From Erinaceus europaeus (taxonomy: Eukaryota > Chordata > Mammalia > Eulipotyphla > Erinaceidae), in the NCBI RefSeq assembly GCF_950295315.1, contig NC_080172.1:79875118-79939117 (forward strand): DNA of 64,000 nt, given 5' to 3'. The translations under genes and the position numbers were made by a program. The notes below the pieces were generated by a model, which did no database searches, was not told where the DNA came from, and saw only the letters and a program-made list of their open reading frames with translations. Of this stretch, positions 13,525 to 24,679 are shown one piece after another (the first letter of the stretch is position 1; each line of letters begins with the position of its first letter).

Positions 13525-15640
13525 ATCATTTCTCTCTCACCTCTGCCCCAAATTGGAAATTATTTAGGGTCCATATATTTACCTTCCTAGACAAATAAAT
13601 GGCTTTTAGAAACATACATTAGACATAGATGACAGAAAAAGAGACAATTCAAAATATTCTACATTAAAGTATTTTTTAAAATGACTTGTTCTATTTATAT
13701 AGCATTCTTTATATTGTACCCGCACCACCAATACTGATTTCATTGATCTGTATATTCAAAGGTTAATATCTCCTTTGTAAAAAAAAAAAGAGTGTTTTCC
13801 ATAGTTTGCTTTCTAATGAGGTTATGTAATATAACCTCAGAGTTGTTAATATGTGGAGTAAGAGGCTATATGCACATGCTCTGCTGATGCCTCCAGAGTG
13901 GTTCAAAACTGTGGACCAGCTGAGTCCAACTGAAGATCAGCAGGCCTCCAAATCACTGCTCAGAACACACTACAAAGAATTCAATGGGTAATCAAGTGCA
14001 GGCAATCACTTGCACTACTGTGTGCAGATTCATTTCAGATAAGGGCAAGTGAGTATTTAAGTGTATAATAAGGAGTTTTTATTCTTTGCAGACTTCAGGC
14101 AACATGACGTTTGTTTCCTTAATGCAAAGAATTAATGTAAACAGTGTAACTATTGATATTTTATACATAGGTTGGTCTATTCATTTAGCCTATGCTTTCC
14201 AATGCCAGAGTTAGAAAACAACCACAAGCACAGAATCTCAGTATCTTTGTAATCCCATATTGGTGTGCATGATTAACCCACACAGGGAGTAGACTAGAAT
14301 AAAACAGCCTTCTGCCCTGGAGCACCCACTGTGCTGATACACTTAGGATGAAGAGAGTCTAGGGAAGTCATGCTTCTGTCCTGGGAGCTTTATGAAATCC
14401 AAGCAAAAAAGAATTACTGCAGAGGCAATTTTAAATAACATAGCGAAGGAAATCTCAATCCCTTGGCAGTGAATGGTTTCAGCTAAGGGGAACTCATCCA
14501 TAACAAGTTGGTACAGTTCCTTAAGGGATTTCTTCCTATTGCTGCTATAAGATCTAGAAAGAAAGATTATCTAGGCCTTTGCCTTGCCAGCTCTGTGGAT
14601 GGATTTCCCTCTTAGAGCTGAAAAGGATTTGGAGATACTAAAAGTGGGGTGGCTTTATTAAAAAGTCTATGTGAAAGTGTGGTTGGAGAAGATATTAAAC
14701 ATAACCTTTTGTAAGTGTGATATACACAAACTCTTGATGTAAAATTCATGGATCCTTAGTCACGAATTTGAGCAAAGTGGACTGAATTTAAGTCTTATCA
14801 ATGTATTTAGACTTATGTGGTAGTTTACACAGAGTATAATTTTGTGGTAAACACAAGTATGTCATAAGAAATTGTGTTTGTGTGTGTGTGTACATGTGTG
14901 TATGTAAAAATAAAGTGCTATATTTTAAAGTCTTAAATGTAAGAGAAAGGAGCAATGATAAGGTGCCCTTCCCCATTAAAAGCATATGTAGTAAGCTAAA
15001 AGAATTAAGTGAGAGTTTTTTTAGTGAAGGGGTCAGCTGTGCCCTTTGATTCATCTCATAGGATGAATATAGCAGTTCTGTTGGTGACCCAACAGTGAAG
15101 CTGGTGACAAAGACGAGCTCTTACTCTCTTATTGTTCCTTAGTGAGTTGTTCCAGTGACTTTAAACATTAGAAACTGTGGTAATAATAAAACAGCTCTTA
15201 GCTCCGTGTCTCTTTCCCATTTCTATATCAACTTATTTTCCACTTTTTTTTTTCTCTATTGCCTTTTGGATTCTCCAGTTTCAACTTTTTAACTATATAT
15301 TATGGAATCTATGAGTCATCTTATTGAGTGGTAACTTCCAACTCTATGAGGCACTGGTGGGAAACAGAAACCATTGTCATTGAAACCTATTGCAAAGAGA
15401 GCTTTCTTTTCTTTATTCTCTGGAAAATAAGAAACAGGCACGTAGCATAGGTATGACTGAATTGAAGCTCCAGCCAAAATAACCACAACAGAAAAAAAAA
15501 AGACTAATTTATTTGTGGTGGTCTGAGGCACAAGTTTCCTGACAGATCTAATAGCAGCAGCAGTGGAAAATGCCAGCACTGTCAGGGGCTGTAGGTTGGG
15601 TACACAGCTGTCAGTGCACATTTTCTAGGACATTTTGGCT
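13525..15640. other. Intronic sequence with a short (TG)n
   Basis: No element recognised apart from an interrupted (TG)n tract at about 14874-14904. A 101-codon minus frame at 15316-15621 has no family resemblance and no plausible coding pattern. Confidence 0.5.
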
Positions 15641-15649
15641 TCTCTCCCT

Positions 15650-15815
15650 TTTTTCTTTATTATAATTTATAAATTTATTTTTAGGTAGAGACAGAAATTG
15701 GTAGGGAAGGGGAGATATAGAGAGAAAGAGAAACAGCCACCTGCAGCACTGTTTCAGTGCTCCTGAATCATTGCCCCTGCAGGTAGGGGTGGGGGCTTGA
15801 ACTTTGGCCCTTATG
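15650..15815 (-). mobile_element. SINE type B, antisense, 5'-truncated
   Basis: The plus strand has an A/T-rich tail start, 'gagacagaaattggtaggga', 'cacctgcagcactgtttcag' and 'gcaggtaggggtgggggctt' followed by 'gaacttt' (B-box region in reverse). The tRNA head is mostly lost. Confidence 0.7.
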
Positions 15816-15944
15816 AACCTGACCCCTTCTATTCCTTTTCCAAACTAGCTTTCCCTACCTTTCTGTAAAAAAGCTTTGTGTCCTGCTGATAAAACTACTA
15901 TTTCCAGATAGCTAGAGTCAGTTGGGTTACTTGTAATTATCTTC

Positions 15945-16735
15945 CCAGACAAGACTTTTAGTCCACTTGTATGTTAGCTGTCCAGCTCAGGCAAAAATTA
16001 GTAAAGTCATGGGCCCCTTGGAATATACCTAAAATACAGTTACTAGCTTATTCCAACGTGAAGGCCCCAAATTTCATCTGCTATATTCTTAGCTTTAGGT
16101 TTCTGATTATTAAACAATTTGTTCTGCTTTATATCTATGCTTTTTCAGCCACCAAATTGCAGATGCTACCATGACACCAGCCTGACTTCCCTGGGCAAAT
16201 GGCCTTACCAATGTGTCCTAGAACCCCAGCTTTTCAGAGCCCTACCCCACTATAGAAAGACAGAAACTGGCTGGGAGGGGCTGGGTGGTGGCGCACCTGG
16301 TTGAGCGCATGAATTAAAATGCGCAAGGACCCAGGTTTGAGCCCCCAGTTGCCACCTGCAGGGGAAAAGCTTCATGAGTGGTGAAGCAAGGCTGCAGGTT
16401 GTCTCTCTGTCTCTCTCCCTCTCTATCACCCCCTTCCCTCTTGATTTCTGGCTGTCTCTATCCAATAAATAAAGATAATTAAAAAAAGAAAGAAACTGGC
16501 TGGGAGTATGGATCAACCTGCCAATACCCATGTCTAGAGGAGAAACACTTGCAGAAGTCAGACCTTCCACCTTCTGCACGCCATAATGATCCTGGGTCCA
16601 TACTCCCAGAGGGATAAAGAATAGGAAAGCTTCCAATGGAGGGGATGGGATACCGAGCTTTGAATGGTGGTGGGAATTGAAACGTTTATATCCCACAATC
16701 TTGTCTATCATTTTTAAGTCGCTCATAAAAAATTA
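15945..16735 (+). mobile_element. LR-family retroposon, split by a SINE
   Basis: Family blocks in order: 'gtcatgggccccttggaata', 'ttgcagatgctaccatgac', 'caatgtgtcctagaacccc', then a SINE at 16278-16490, then 'tatggatcaacctgcc', 'gaccttccaccttctgca' and 'cagagggataaagaatagga'. The tail lacks a clear poly(A). It is older than the SINE that splits it. Confidence 0.85.
16278..16490 (+). mobile_element. SINE type B inside the LR copy, 16-bp TSD
   Basis: Head 'gggctgggtggtggcgcacc', B-box-like 'ggtttgagccccc' and tail 'ctatccaataaataaagata'. Perfect TSD 'agaaactggctgggag' at 16262-16277 and 16491-16506, both copies being LR sequence. Confidence 0.95.
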
Positions 16736-16739
16736 TGAG

Positions 16740-18120
16740 CATCAGTTACTATTCCCACTATTTGACTTTACTGTCCATTTTATGAAAATTATATCATCAT
16801 TATTTATATACTTATAACTTAACACTCTTTAGTTAGGCTGCTGATCTATTTCTTTAGTTACAGCTTATGACTTTTTGCTTGATGTACAATGAGTTGTGGT
16901 CTGGTCCAATGAATTATAGTCTACACAGAAGCTTTTGTGGCAGTTTGTGTAAAAGATAATGGCTCCAGTTGTTATTTAATGAAGCTGAGGGGTGACAGGT
17001 CTTTTCACGGACTTTACAATAAGAAAATATTAATTTTATCTAGCACTTAATTATTTATTTGAAACTTTCCATGAACTGTGGGAATGAAAAAAAGTAAGGC
17101 ATCAACTTTCTCTTCAAAAAACTTAGGAACATATTACAATCACTTAAATTTTTCAGAGTCAATAGAACATATAAATGGTCTTTGGGATATATAATATACC
17201 TCTATGTCTTTATAAATCACTTACTATTTGCACATGTTGAAATGAGCAGGCACTCATATTATTCAAAAGATCCTTTCAGAAGCAAATGATATATATCACC
17301 TAAATCCCAGAAAGCTTGGTTTGAAATGTATTAAGAGTATCTGTGATTTCTGAAATGATGGCTATGTAAACAGAGAATGGTAATACACTCCATAAGGAAA
17401 AAATATCTTGAGGTACTGAAATTAAATCAAAATATGATCTTCTATTCACTCTGAATAACCTGAATGATTACCAATTCGACAAGGATCTTTCATTTATCCC
17501 AACTCAACTTTACAGAAGGGCCTAAAGCCTACAATGTTGATAAAACAGTTGAAGCTCGCATGAGGGAAAATCTTCAAATTGCTTGAACATAAAATCATAT
17601 TAGTACCAAAAGCAGATGGATATTTACTTTTGCAATATTCAACAAATGTAAAGTACCCAGAGGGCTGCTAAATTTAGATAGAATAAAACTTGGTGATTTT
17701 TTTTTTTTACACTTGAAAAAAGGCATATTTAATGAATTTTACTGGGTTATGTAACATAGATGTTAGAAACACCTAATTTGGTTTTTAGATAACTGGGAAA
17801 AAGTAGCATACAACATTACAAAGTGAGCTTTACCCATATCAACCAAGCTGGTAACACTCCTAGATATTAAAATATGACAGCTGAAATCACAAATAGGACA
17901 TATACATTTTATAATGTATTGTGCTTTTTCTGACAAGTCAGAGTTTCTAATTCTAGAAAGTTCTATGAAACCTGGACCAATGTCTTTTACTAGGCATTTG
18001 CAATCACTCTGCCGTTAGGATTTTGTAAATATTTTCATTTGGGTATATGAAACAGATAGAAAAAAGACAACACTTTAATCTGAATTATGTATACATTGAA
18101 CAAAAGCTCACCGGTGGAGT
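16740..18120. other. Intronic sequence, nothing recognised
   Basis: AT-rich. Only an oligo-T/A tract near 17698-17720. No exon, repeat head or tail found. Confidence 0.5.
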
Positions 18121-18140
18121 GATTACTTTTATTTGCTTTT

Positions 18141-18424
18141 TTATTTTAATTTTTTATATGTATTTATTTTCCCTTTGTTGCCCTTGTTTTTCATTGTTGT
18201 TGTAGGTGTTGTTGTTATTGACGTCATCGTTGTTAGGACAGAGAGAAATGGAGAGAGAAGGGGAAGACAGAGAGGGGGAGAGAAAGACACCTGAAGACCT
18301 GCTTCACCGCCTGTGAAGTGACTCCCCTGCAGGTGGGGATCCAGCGGCTTGAACCGGGTTCTTTACACCAGTCCTTGCACTTTGCGCCACCTGTGCTTAA
18401 CCCACTGCACTACCGCCCGACTCC
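18141..18424 (-). mobile_element. SINE type A, antisense, 18-bp TSD
   Basis: TSD 'ttacttttatttgctttt' at 18123-18140 and 'ttactttcatttactttt' at 18425-18442 (two mismatches). The minus-strand head is 'ggagtcgggcggtagtgcag'. Complete body and A-rich tail. Confidence 0.93.
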
Positions 18425-18597
18425 TTACTTTCATTTACTTTTAAAGTGTGGAAGGGAGATAGGCAAGGAGACAGGCAAGGAATTAATAGTGAGGACGATT
18501 TGCTCTAGAAGCTCAAAGTATTCACATAACGGTGTCAGATGGAGAAGGGCTTATTGTATAACACATGAAGAAGGAAGGAATATATATATATATATAT

Positions 18598-18830
18598 TTA
18601 ATTTATAAAAGGGAAATATTGACAAGACCATAGGATAAGAGGGAAACAATTCCACACAATTCCCACATCCAGAACTCCCAATCCCTCCCTCTGCCTTTGA
18701 AAGTTTTCCTATTCTTTATCCCTCTGAGAGTATGGACCCAGGATCATTATAGGGAGCAGAAGGTGGAAGGTCTGGCTTCTGTAATTGCTTCCTTGCTGAA
18801 CATGGGAATTCGCAAGTCAGTCCAAGAAGT
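18598..18830 (-). mobile_element. LR-family 3' end, antisense
   Basis: The plus strand shows the reversed tail ('aatttataaaagggaaatat', 'ggataagagggaaacaattc'), then reversed 'tatccctctgagagtatgg' and 'gaaggtggaaggtctggctt'. 5'-truncated copy of about 230 bp. Confidence 0.85.
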
Positions 18831-18949
18831 ATATTGCTTTTTAAAAGGAAATAAATAGGAGAAAGACTCTAAAGTATAGGAATACATGAAATGATGGGGG
18901 GAAAATGATTGCATAAGACATGAGCAGAGAGTAGATGAGGTTGCTTTTT

Positions 18950-19146
18950 TTAAAAAAAAAATTTATTTATTATTGGGTAGAGAGAGAGAGAAATTGAGAA
19001 GGGGGAGATAAAGCGGGAGAGAGACACCTGCATCTCTATTTCCCTACTAGTGAAGCTTCCTCCCATAGGTGGGGACTAGGGGCTTGAACCCATGTCCTTG
19101 CACACTGCAGTGTATGCTCTTAACCAGGTGCGTGACCGCCTGGCCC
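18950..19146 (-). mobile_element. SINE type B, antisense
   Basis: A-rich tail at the left, 'gagagagagaaattgagaag' body, 'ggggcttgaacccatgtcct' (reversed B box) and head 'taaccaggtgcgtgaccgcc'. Imperfect TSD around 'gaggttgctt' / 'ggggttgctt'. Confidence 0.88.
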
Positions 19147-19233
19147 TCAGTGGGGTTGCTTCTTAAAGATTCTGTGTCCTATGTTTCAGCAATATGAAAA
19201 TGTGGACAGTTATGTATTTAGGTTTATGTTTTA

Positions 19234-19384
19234 TTTATTTATTTTTAATTATTTTATTTATTTATTTTTTTACCAGAACACTGTTCAGTTCTGGTTTATG
19301 GTGGTGCAGGGTATTGAACCTGGGACATTAGAGTCTCAGGCATGAGAGTCTGTTTGCATAACCATTATGCTATCTACCCTCCGC
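19234..19384 (-). mobile_element. SINE type C, antisense, 15-bp TSD
   Basis: TSD 'taggtttatgtttta' at 19219-19233 and 19385-19399, perfect. On the minus strand the head is 'gatagcataatggttatgca', then 'actctcatgcctgagactct' and 'ggttcaataccc', then the 'ccagaactgaacagtgttct' segment and an A-rich tail. Confidence 0.93.
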
Positions 19385-19715
19385 TAGGTTTATGTTTTAG
19401 AAACAAAAGCTACTTTTATATCTGCAGAGAGACACAAAAATCGGGAAACTAAAAGAGGTTCTAAAGTATTGAAGTACCAGTGAAAATCAAGAACTTTAAG
19501 TGACTCGGAGTATCATTATAAAATGGACATTGAAACTTTCAAAATCAGGACAAGTTGGAGTTTGAAAAGAAAAATGAAAAATAATTCTACAATTCAACAT
19601 AGGGATAGCAATTTTACTAAACAAGGAAGGAAATATAAGAGATGCAGTTTTGCGTGGAAAATGATTATTAAGTTTTAGATACAATGAGTTTGAGATTCCT
19701 ACTGGAATTTTTATT

Positions 19716-19784
19716 TTACTTTATTTATCTGATAGAGTCAGAGAAAATGTAAGAGGAAGGCAGAAAGTAGGGAGGGAGAGAGAT

Positions 19785-19822
<38 letters not shown>

Positions 19823-19926
19823 TGCAGCACTACTTAACCATTTGTGAAATTTTTCCCTGAAGGTGGTAACTGAGCATTATAACATGTGCACTCAACCAGA
19901 TGTATCACTGATTGGTCCCTCCTTCA
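19716..19926 (-). mobile_element. SINE type B, antisense, with (GA)n expansion
   Basis: The flanking repeat 'ggaatttttatt' is at 19704-19715 and 19927-19938. The pyrimidine body has expanded into a (GA)n run at about 19788-19820. The head is degenerate ('caaccagatgtatcactgat'). Confidence 0.82.
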
Positions 19927-19939
19927 GGAATTTTTATTG

Positions 19940-20945
19940 ACTGTAGTTGAGAGTCAACAGGAACTTATATTTCATGAGGAGTTTTGGAAACCTAGAATTA
20001 GGAGTAGTTAGTGTTGAAGTGTAATGGATGAGATGTAGGAAAGAAAAAAACAGAAACCTTTAGAGCATTAATATTAAGGTGCAAAAATCACTGAAATGGT
20101 TAGAGAGAAAGAGAAAACAAGGAAATATATGGAATAAGGTAAACTCCAATAAAGAAGACTAAGGGATTGTTCTTTTTATGTAATACTATAGAAAAACAAT
20201 GTCAGAGGAGGATTATAATGTAGGTCACAGATGATACCCCTTAGAGTCACTGGCAATCTAGATGCACTTAGTTATCAAAAGGAATGGAAAGAAGATTGTA
20301 ATGAATTAAAAAGCTAATATTTACAGGCACATCTATCCAAAGAAAAACAGCAGAAAAATTAAACAATGTTTGGCAAAAATATATTATCAATTAAATGTCA
20401 TTTTATAGTTACCACATTCAATACCAACAGGGCAGAGAAAGAGAGAACATTTGCCATGCTATGAAGTAATGCATATACTATAGTAAGTAGACTGTATAAC
20501 ATTTTTTAAAGGTGTTGGCTGTAACTTAAACAAATATCTCTGAATCCTAAACACTATGCAATTAATACCTGATTGAGACTTAAAGAATGAACTTTATTAG
20601 TTATATATATATTTGACAACTCAGACCTAGACAGAACCATGAAGTTAGGCAATTTCCAGAGAATGTTAAATATATATATATATATTAAAACTATCAAATA
20701 TTTTTATACATATTGAATTGCGTGTACTTAAACTATCCTCTCTACTAGAATTTTAATTAAATTATCTTTAGTGAGAGATAAAACAGACCCTGCCCCTTCC
20801 TCACAATATTTAGAATTAGGAAATATAACTCTCTTTTTCATCCTGATACAGGTTAAAATAATACTTTTTGTCATATGTCAAAGAGAAAAAGAAATATTTA
20901 CTACAATTTAAACAAAATGTCTGCATTAACTCTTCCTTCAAATGC
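19940..20945. other. Intronic sequence, nothing recognised
   Basis: AT-rich, with short (TA)n runs near 20603-20612 and 20672-20686. No other structure identified. Confidence 0.5.
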
Positions 20946-20949
20946 AACT

Positions 20950-21055
20950 TTTGAGGGCCAGGTGATATAACATAATGGTTATGTGAAAGACTTTCATGCC
21001 TGGGACTCAAAAGTCCCAGGTTCAATCCCTTGTACCACCAGAGACCTGACTTAAA
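20950..21055 (+). mobile_element. SINE type C, sense, short
   Basis: 'ccaggtgatataacataatg' + 'gttatgtgaaagactttcat', then B box 'ggttcaatccc' and 'accaccagagacctgac'. This shows the tRNA-like order of type C directly. Confidence 0.85.
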
Positions 21056-21184
21056 CAAGGTTTAAACAAGGAAAGGTATTATTTGCTAAATAACTGCATA
21101 GTAGTGTGAAACATATTTAAAACATATAAACACATACATAAAATACATAAATTAGAAGTATAAGTAAAAATAAAATTAGGGAAC

Positions 21185-21372
21185 ATAGGGGATCAGGCAG
21201 TGGCACACCTGGTTAAGCATATACATTACAGTGCTCAAGCACCTGGATTCAAACCTCTGGTTCCCTCTGCAAGGGGAATGCTTCACTAGTGGTGAAGTAA
21301 GGCTGTGGGTGTCTCTGTCTTTTCCTTTACCTCTTCTCCTGTCATTTTTTTCTCTGTCTCTATCCAATAATA

Positions 21373-21425
<53 letters not shown>
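21185..21425 (+). mobile_element. SINE type B with (AT)n tail
   Basis: 'gatcaggcagtggcacacct', 'ggttaagcatatacattaca', body, 'ctctatccaataataaataa', then a pure (AT)n tract of about 40 bp at 21380-21421. The microsatellite seems to have grown from the A/T tail. Confidence 0.9.
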
Positions 21426-21426
<1 letters not shown>

Positions 21427-21599
21427 CAGACAACATAAAATGCAGGCTTGTTCTTATAAAGTATCTTCATATAATCTCTTGATAATTATCCAAGAGGTAC
21501 ATCTTTCACTTTTTTCTTTCCTTTTTTGCAGTTCTGTGTCCTTGCAAATATGTAATTCCACTGTTCCAAGATAGAATTTTATTTTGTTCTGTTTTTTTA

Positions 21600-21806
21600 A
21601 TTTGGTCTTATTATTTTTAAACTTTATTTTATTTGACAGGACAGAGAGAAATTGAGAGCAACTGGAGATAGAGAGGGAGAGAGACAAAGAGACACCTGCG
21701 GCACTATTTTACTGCTTTCTCCCTGCAGGTAGGGACCAGCGGTTTAAACCTGAGTCTCTGAGCATAGTAACATGTGCACTTAATTATGTTTGCCACAGCC
21801 AGGTCC
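21600..21806 (-). mobile_element. SINE type B, antisense
   Basis: A/T-rich tail, 'ggacagagagaaattgagag', 'cacctgcggcactattttac', 'ctgcaggtagggaccagcgg' and a decayed head 'cacttaattatgtttgccac'. Confidence 0.82.
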
Positions 21807-21834
21807 ATCTGTTGTTTGTTTGTTTGTTTTGCTT

Positions 21835-21985
21835 TCATTTAGAGAGAGAGAGAGAAGAGAGACCACAGCATTGCTCCACTTGGTGGGGCTTCCTCTGGTA
21901 TTTTGGTGCTGTCATATGGTTTGAACTCTGGGTTTCCTGCTTGTTAGGGTATGTGTCCTACTGGGTGATCTCTCTCAATCCCTAC
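21835..21985 (-). mobile_element. Old SINE (type C/D), antisense
   Basis: (GA)-rich start, 'agaccacagcattgctccac' and 'ggtttgaactctgggtttcc' in the reversed B-box position. Poorly preserved; a (TTTG)n run precedes it. Confidence 0.5.
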
Positions 21986-21999
21986 ATTTATTTCTATAT

Positions 22000-23175
22000 A
22001 ATTAAATGTTTACAATTATTTTGCTGAAATTTTACAGATTTTTATAATTACTGATATACAAAACTCTTTTTGTGAACTGATTTTCCTGATTATAAATATC
22101 CTGAAGAATCTTATATAAATGTAACACAATTTCAGGTATGAAATGAAACTATTTTGCAAAGTAAGGGGATAACAAGGAAAGAACATATGGGATGTGGATG
22201 TGATGCACTGGATGTGAGTTACTTGGATTAACCTGAAGAAATTCACATTAAACTCTATACCCTATAATTGTATCTATCTTCTATGATTAAAATAACCATC
22301 ATCTTGCATTTGTAGTGCCATAGACTTATTTTAATTTCATGTAGTTAAATTTTACTTGTTCCTAGAGAATGAGTCATTAAAAGTCAAGGGCCATAGTTTT
22401 TGTTTCTCTTGTAATATTATTTATAGAGACAATCATAATATGAGTATATAGTAGGCACAGTAGTTGTCTTAATAGAGGCAGGCATACAACTAGTTGTTGT
22501 ATTAATCTTTGACTGAATATCACCTTTGACAAAAATTTTTAGAAAGATTAATTTCAGAAGATTAATTCTTAACCAAGAGATTCACTACATTAACTTTATT
22601 ATATGACTCACATTTTATGCAAAACAATGTATTGTTACATTCTGCATGTGATCATGAAACAGCAGTGGAAATTGCATATGCTTGCACTAGTGTTCAAAGG
22701 ATTTATTGCCAGATAGTTTCTTTTTACTAAGGAAGAAAGAAAAGAAGGGTGAGAAAGGGGGGAGGCTATGGAAAGATGGAAATAAGAACTTGGAATTGCA
22801 TTAATTTCTCCAAAGCATGGTGACAATTGGTTTTATTACAAATTAAATGGCAATGCTAACTATTTAGACCTGCGTAAGAATAATGGTTCATTTTTCTTCT
22901 TCAGAAAAAAATAGCAGATTAATCAATACTCATATATTATTAAAAAGAATAACTACTTAAACCCATAGTGTTTGTGTTAGAGCAGAAAGTAAGAGAAATG
23001 GAACACCTTTCATTTAGTGCTGTGTGTGCTTAACTGGGGGTTTTCATTGCCCAGCCCCGGAGAAATGCAACTCCTTAGTACCAATGGCATAGTCTCATTA
23101 CAACCTATCTGTTATCTCAGGATATCTCCATTAGATGAAGTGGTATATGGTGGTGGAAAGGATCTATGTTGGGAG
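22000..23175. other. Intronic sequence, nothing recognised
   Basis: AT-rich, no family recognised. Confidence 0.5.
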
Positions 23176-23179
23176 TTAA

Positions 23180-23372
23180 AGTGTTTTGCAGGACGGTGGT
23201 ACACACCCAATTGAGCACACATGTCACTAGGTGCAGAAAGTGGGTTCAAGTTCCCAGTCCTCATCTACAGAGAGGGAAGCTTCAAAGGGGTGAAGTAGCA
23301 TTGCAGGTGTCTCTCTTTCCATCTTTATCTTCCTCCCCCCTACCAATTTCTCTCTGTCCTATTAAATAAAAT
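23180..23372 (+). mobile_element. SINE type B, sense, diverged
   Basis: 'gacggtggtacacacccaat', 'gggttcaagttccc', 'gaagcttcaaaggggtgaag', 'aatttctctctgtcctatta'. Complete but diverged. Confidence 0.8.
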
Positions 23373-23749
23373 TATCATGGGGAGATGAGAAACTATGTCT
23401 ATGTGTCAATAAATGTACTAATACCAACCAAATGATAAAGATGATTTTAATAAAGAAGACTTTATTTTCTTGCCTCTGAGTTTTATGTTTCCAGGTCCTT
23501 TTAATTCTGTGATCTACTGAGATGTTCATTGTTGACAATATTTCAGTTGTGTACCCAGGCATACTGAGAAAGCATTTGGTGTTTCTGGAGTTTGACTGGC
23601 TGCTCATCAGGCACTCTGTTTACCTTGTTCCACTATCTAGAATTCTTAAGGTCTGAGTTGATTCCTGAAAATGATTGTACTTTCTGTCTCTTTGTGAAGC
23701 TTTTTGAGCAACTTTTCTTATTTTCATTTTGCAATTTATTTCAAGTATT

Positions 23750-23912
23750 TTATTTTATTTTTGAAAGAGATGCAGAGAGAGAAAAACACAGAGAGAAACA
23801 CTAGAGCACTGCTCAGCTTTGGCTTATGGTGGTGCAGGGGATTGAACCTGGGACTTTGGATGCTAAGGCATGAGAGTCTCTTTGCATAACCATTATGCTA
23901 TCTACCCTTGCC
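23750..23912 (-). mobile_element. SINE type C, antisense
   Basis: 'gagagaaacactagagcact', 'ggtgcaggggattgaacctg', 'gcatgagagtctctttgcat', 'aaccattatgctatctaccc'. This is the complete reversed head. Confidence 0.9.
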
Positions 23913-24009
23913 TGTGTTTTATTTTATTTTTTTTTAGAGAAAAGTTGGTCCTTTTATTAGCAAGCTTATGTGTTTTCTTTTTTCTTTCTTTTTTGGGGGG
24001 TGTTGGCAT

Positions 24010-24170
24010 TTTTTTAATTTAAATTTTTATTTATAAAAAGGATACATCGACTAAACGATAGGATAAGAGGGGTACAACTTCACACAATTCCCACCGCCAG
24101 AACTCTGTCTCGCATCCCCTCCCCTGATATTCTTTCCTATTCTTTATATTCTTTTCCTATTCTTTATTTC
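24010..24170 (-). mobile_element. LR-family tail, antisense, strongly truncated
   Basis: 'atttttatttataaaaagga', 'gataggataagaggggtaca', 'cacacaattcccaccgccag', then a duplicated 'ttcctattcttta' motif. Only the last 130 bp or so of the family are present. Confidence 0.85.
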
Positions 24171-24199
24171 TTTTATAAAAACAAAACAAACAAACAAGA

Positions 24200-24380
24200 C
24201 TAGGGGCCAGTATACAGCTAGCCAGTATAACCCACACCCTACTGAAAGAAGTTCACATGAGAACCTCAGGGATATAGTACCAAAAGAGCGCCACAGATGG
24301 TGGAGCAGTGCCGTAGTGTCTCTCACTATCTTTCCCTCCCTTTACCATTTCACTTTGTCTCAATTAACAAAAAATGAAAA
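24200..24380 (+). mobile_element. Possible decayed SINE, sense
   Basis: 'actaggggccagtatacagc' and the pyrimidine body 'ctctcactatctttccctcc' ending 'tgtctcaattaac' suggest an old type B/D SINE. The middle is unmatched. Confidence 0.35.
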
Positions 24381-24489
24381 AGATAAGACTAGAGTAGTCA
24401 CTCAGCTATGGTATGCTCATTTGTCAGGGCTTGAGCTCATTTTATTATATATATTGAAAATTTTAAACAGCTAAATAAAATATTTGTTT

Positions 24490-24650
24490 AAGGGGCCAGG
24501 CAGTAGTGTACCTTGGAAGCACACATGCTACTGTGTGCAAGGATACAGGTTCAAGACCCTGGTCGTGCTTCAGGTGACTCTCCTTTTCTCTTTCTATTAT
24601 TATCTGTGTCTATCAGAGAGAAAGAAAAATAAATAAATAAGGAAAGGAGG
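24490..24650 (+). mobile_element. SINE type B, sense, degenerate
   Basis: 'ggggccaggcagtagtgtac', 'ggttcaagaccctggt', shortened body, 'tctgtgtctatcagagagaa' and a (A/G)-rich tail merging into (GAAA)n. Confidence 0.75.
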
Positions 24651-24679
24651 GAAGAAAGAAGGAAAGAAAGAGAAAAAAA

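Noticed and set aside
15316..15621. 101-codon minus-strand frame
   Set aside because: No family resemblance, no neighbouring splice sites consistent with an exon, and it lies within intron 16.
16250..16726. 158-codon minus-strand frame
   Set aside because: It crosses the boundaries of a SINE and the LR copy it interrupts, so it cannot be an inherited gene.
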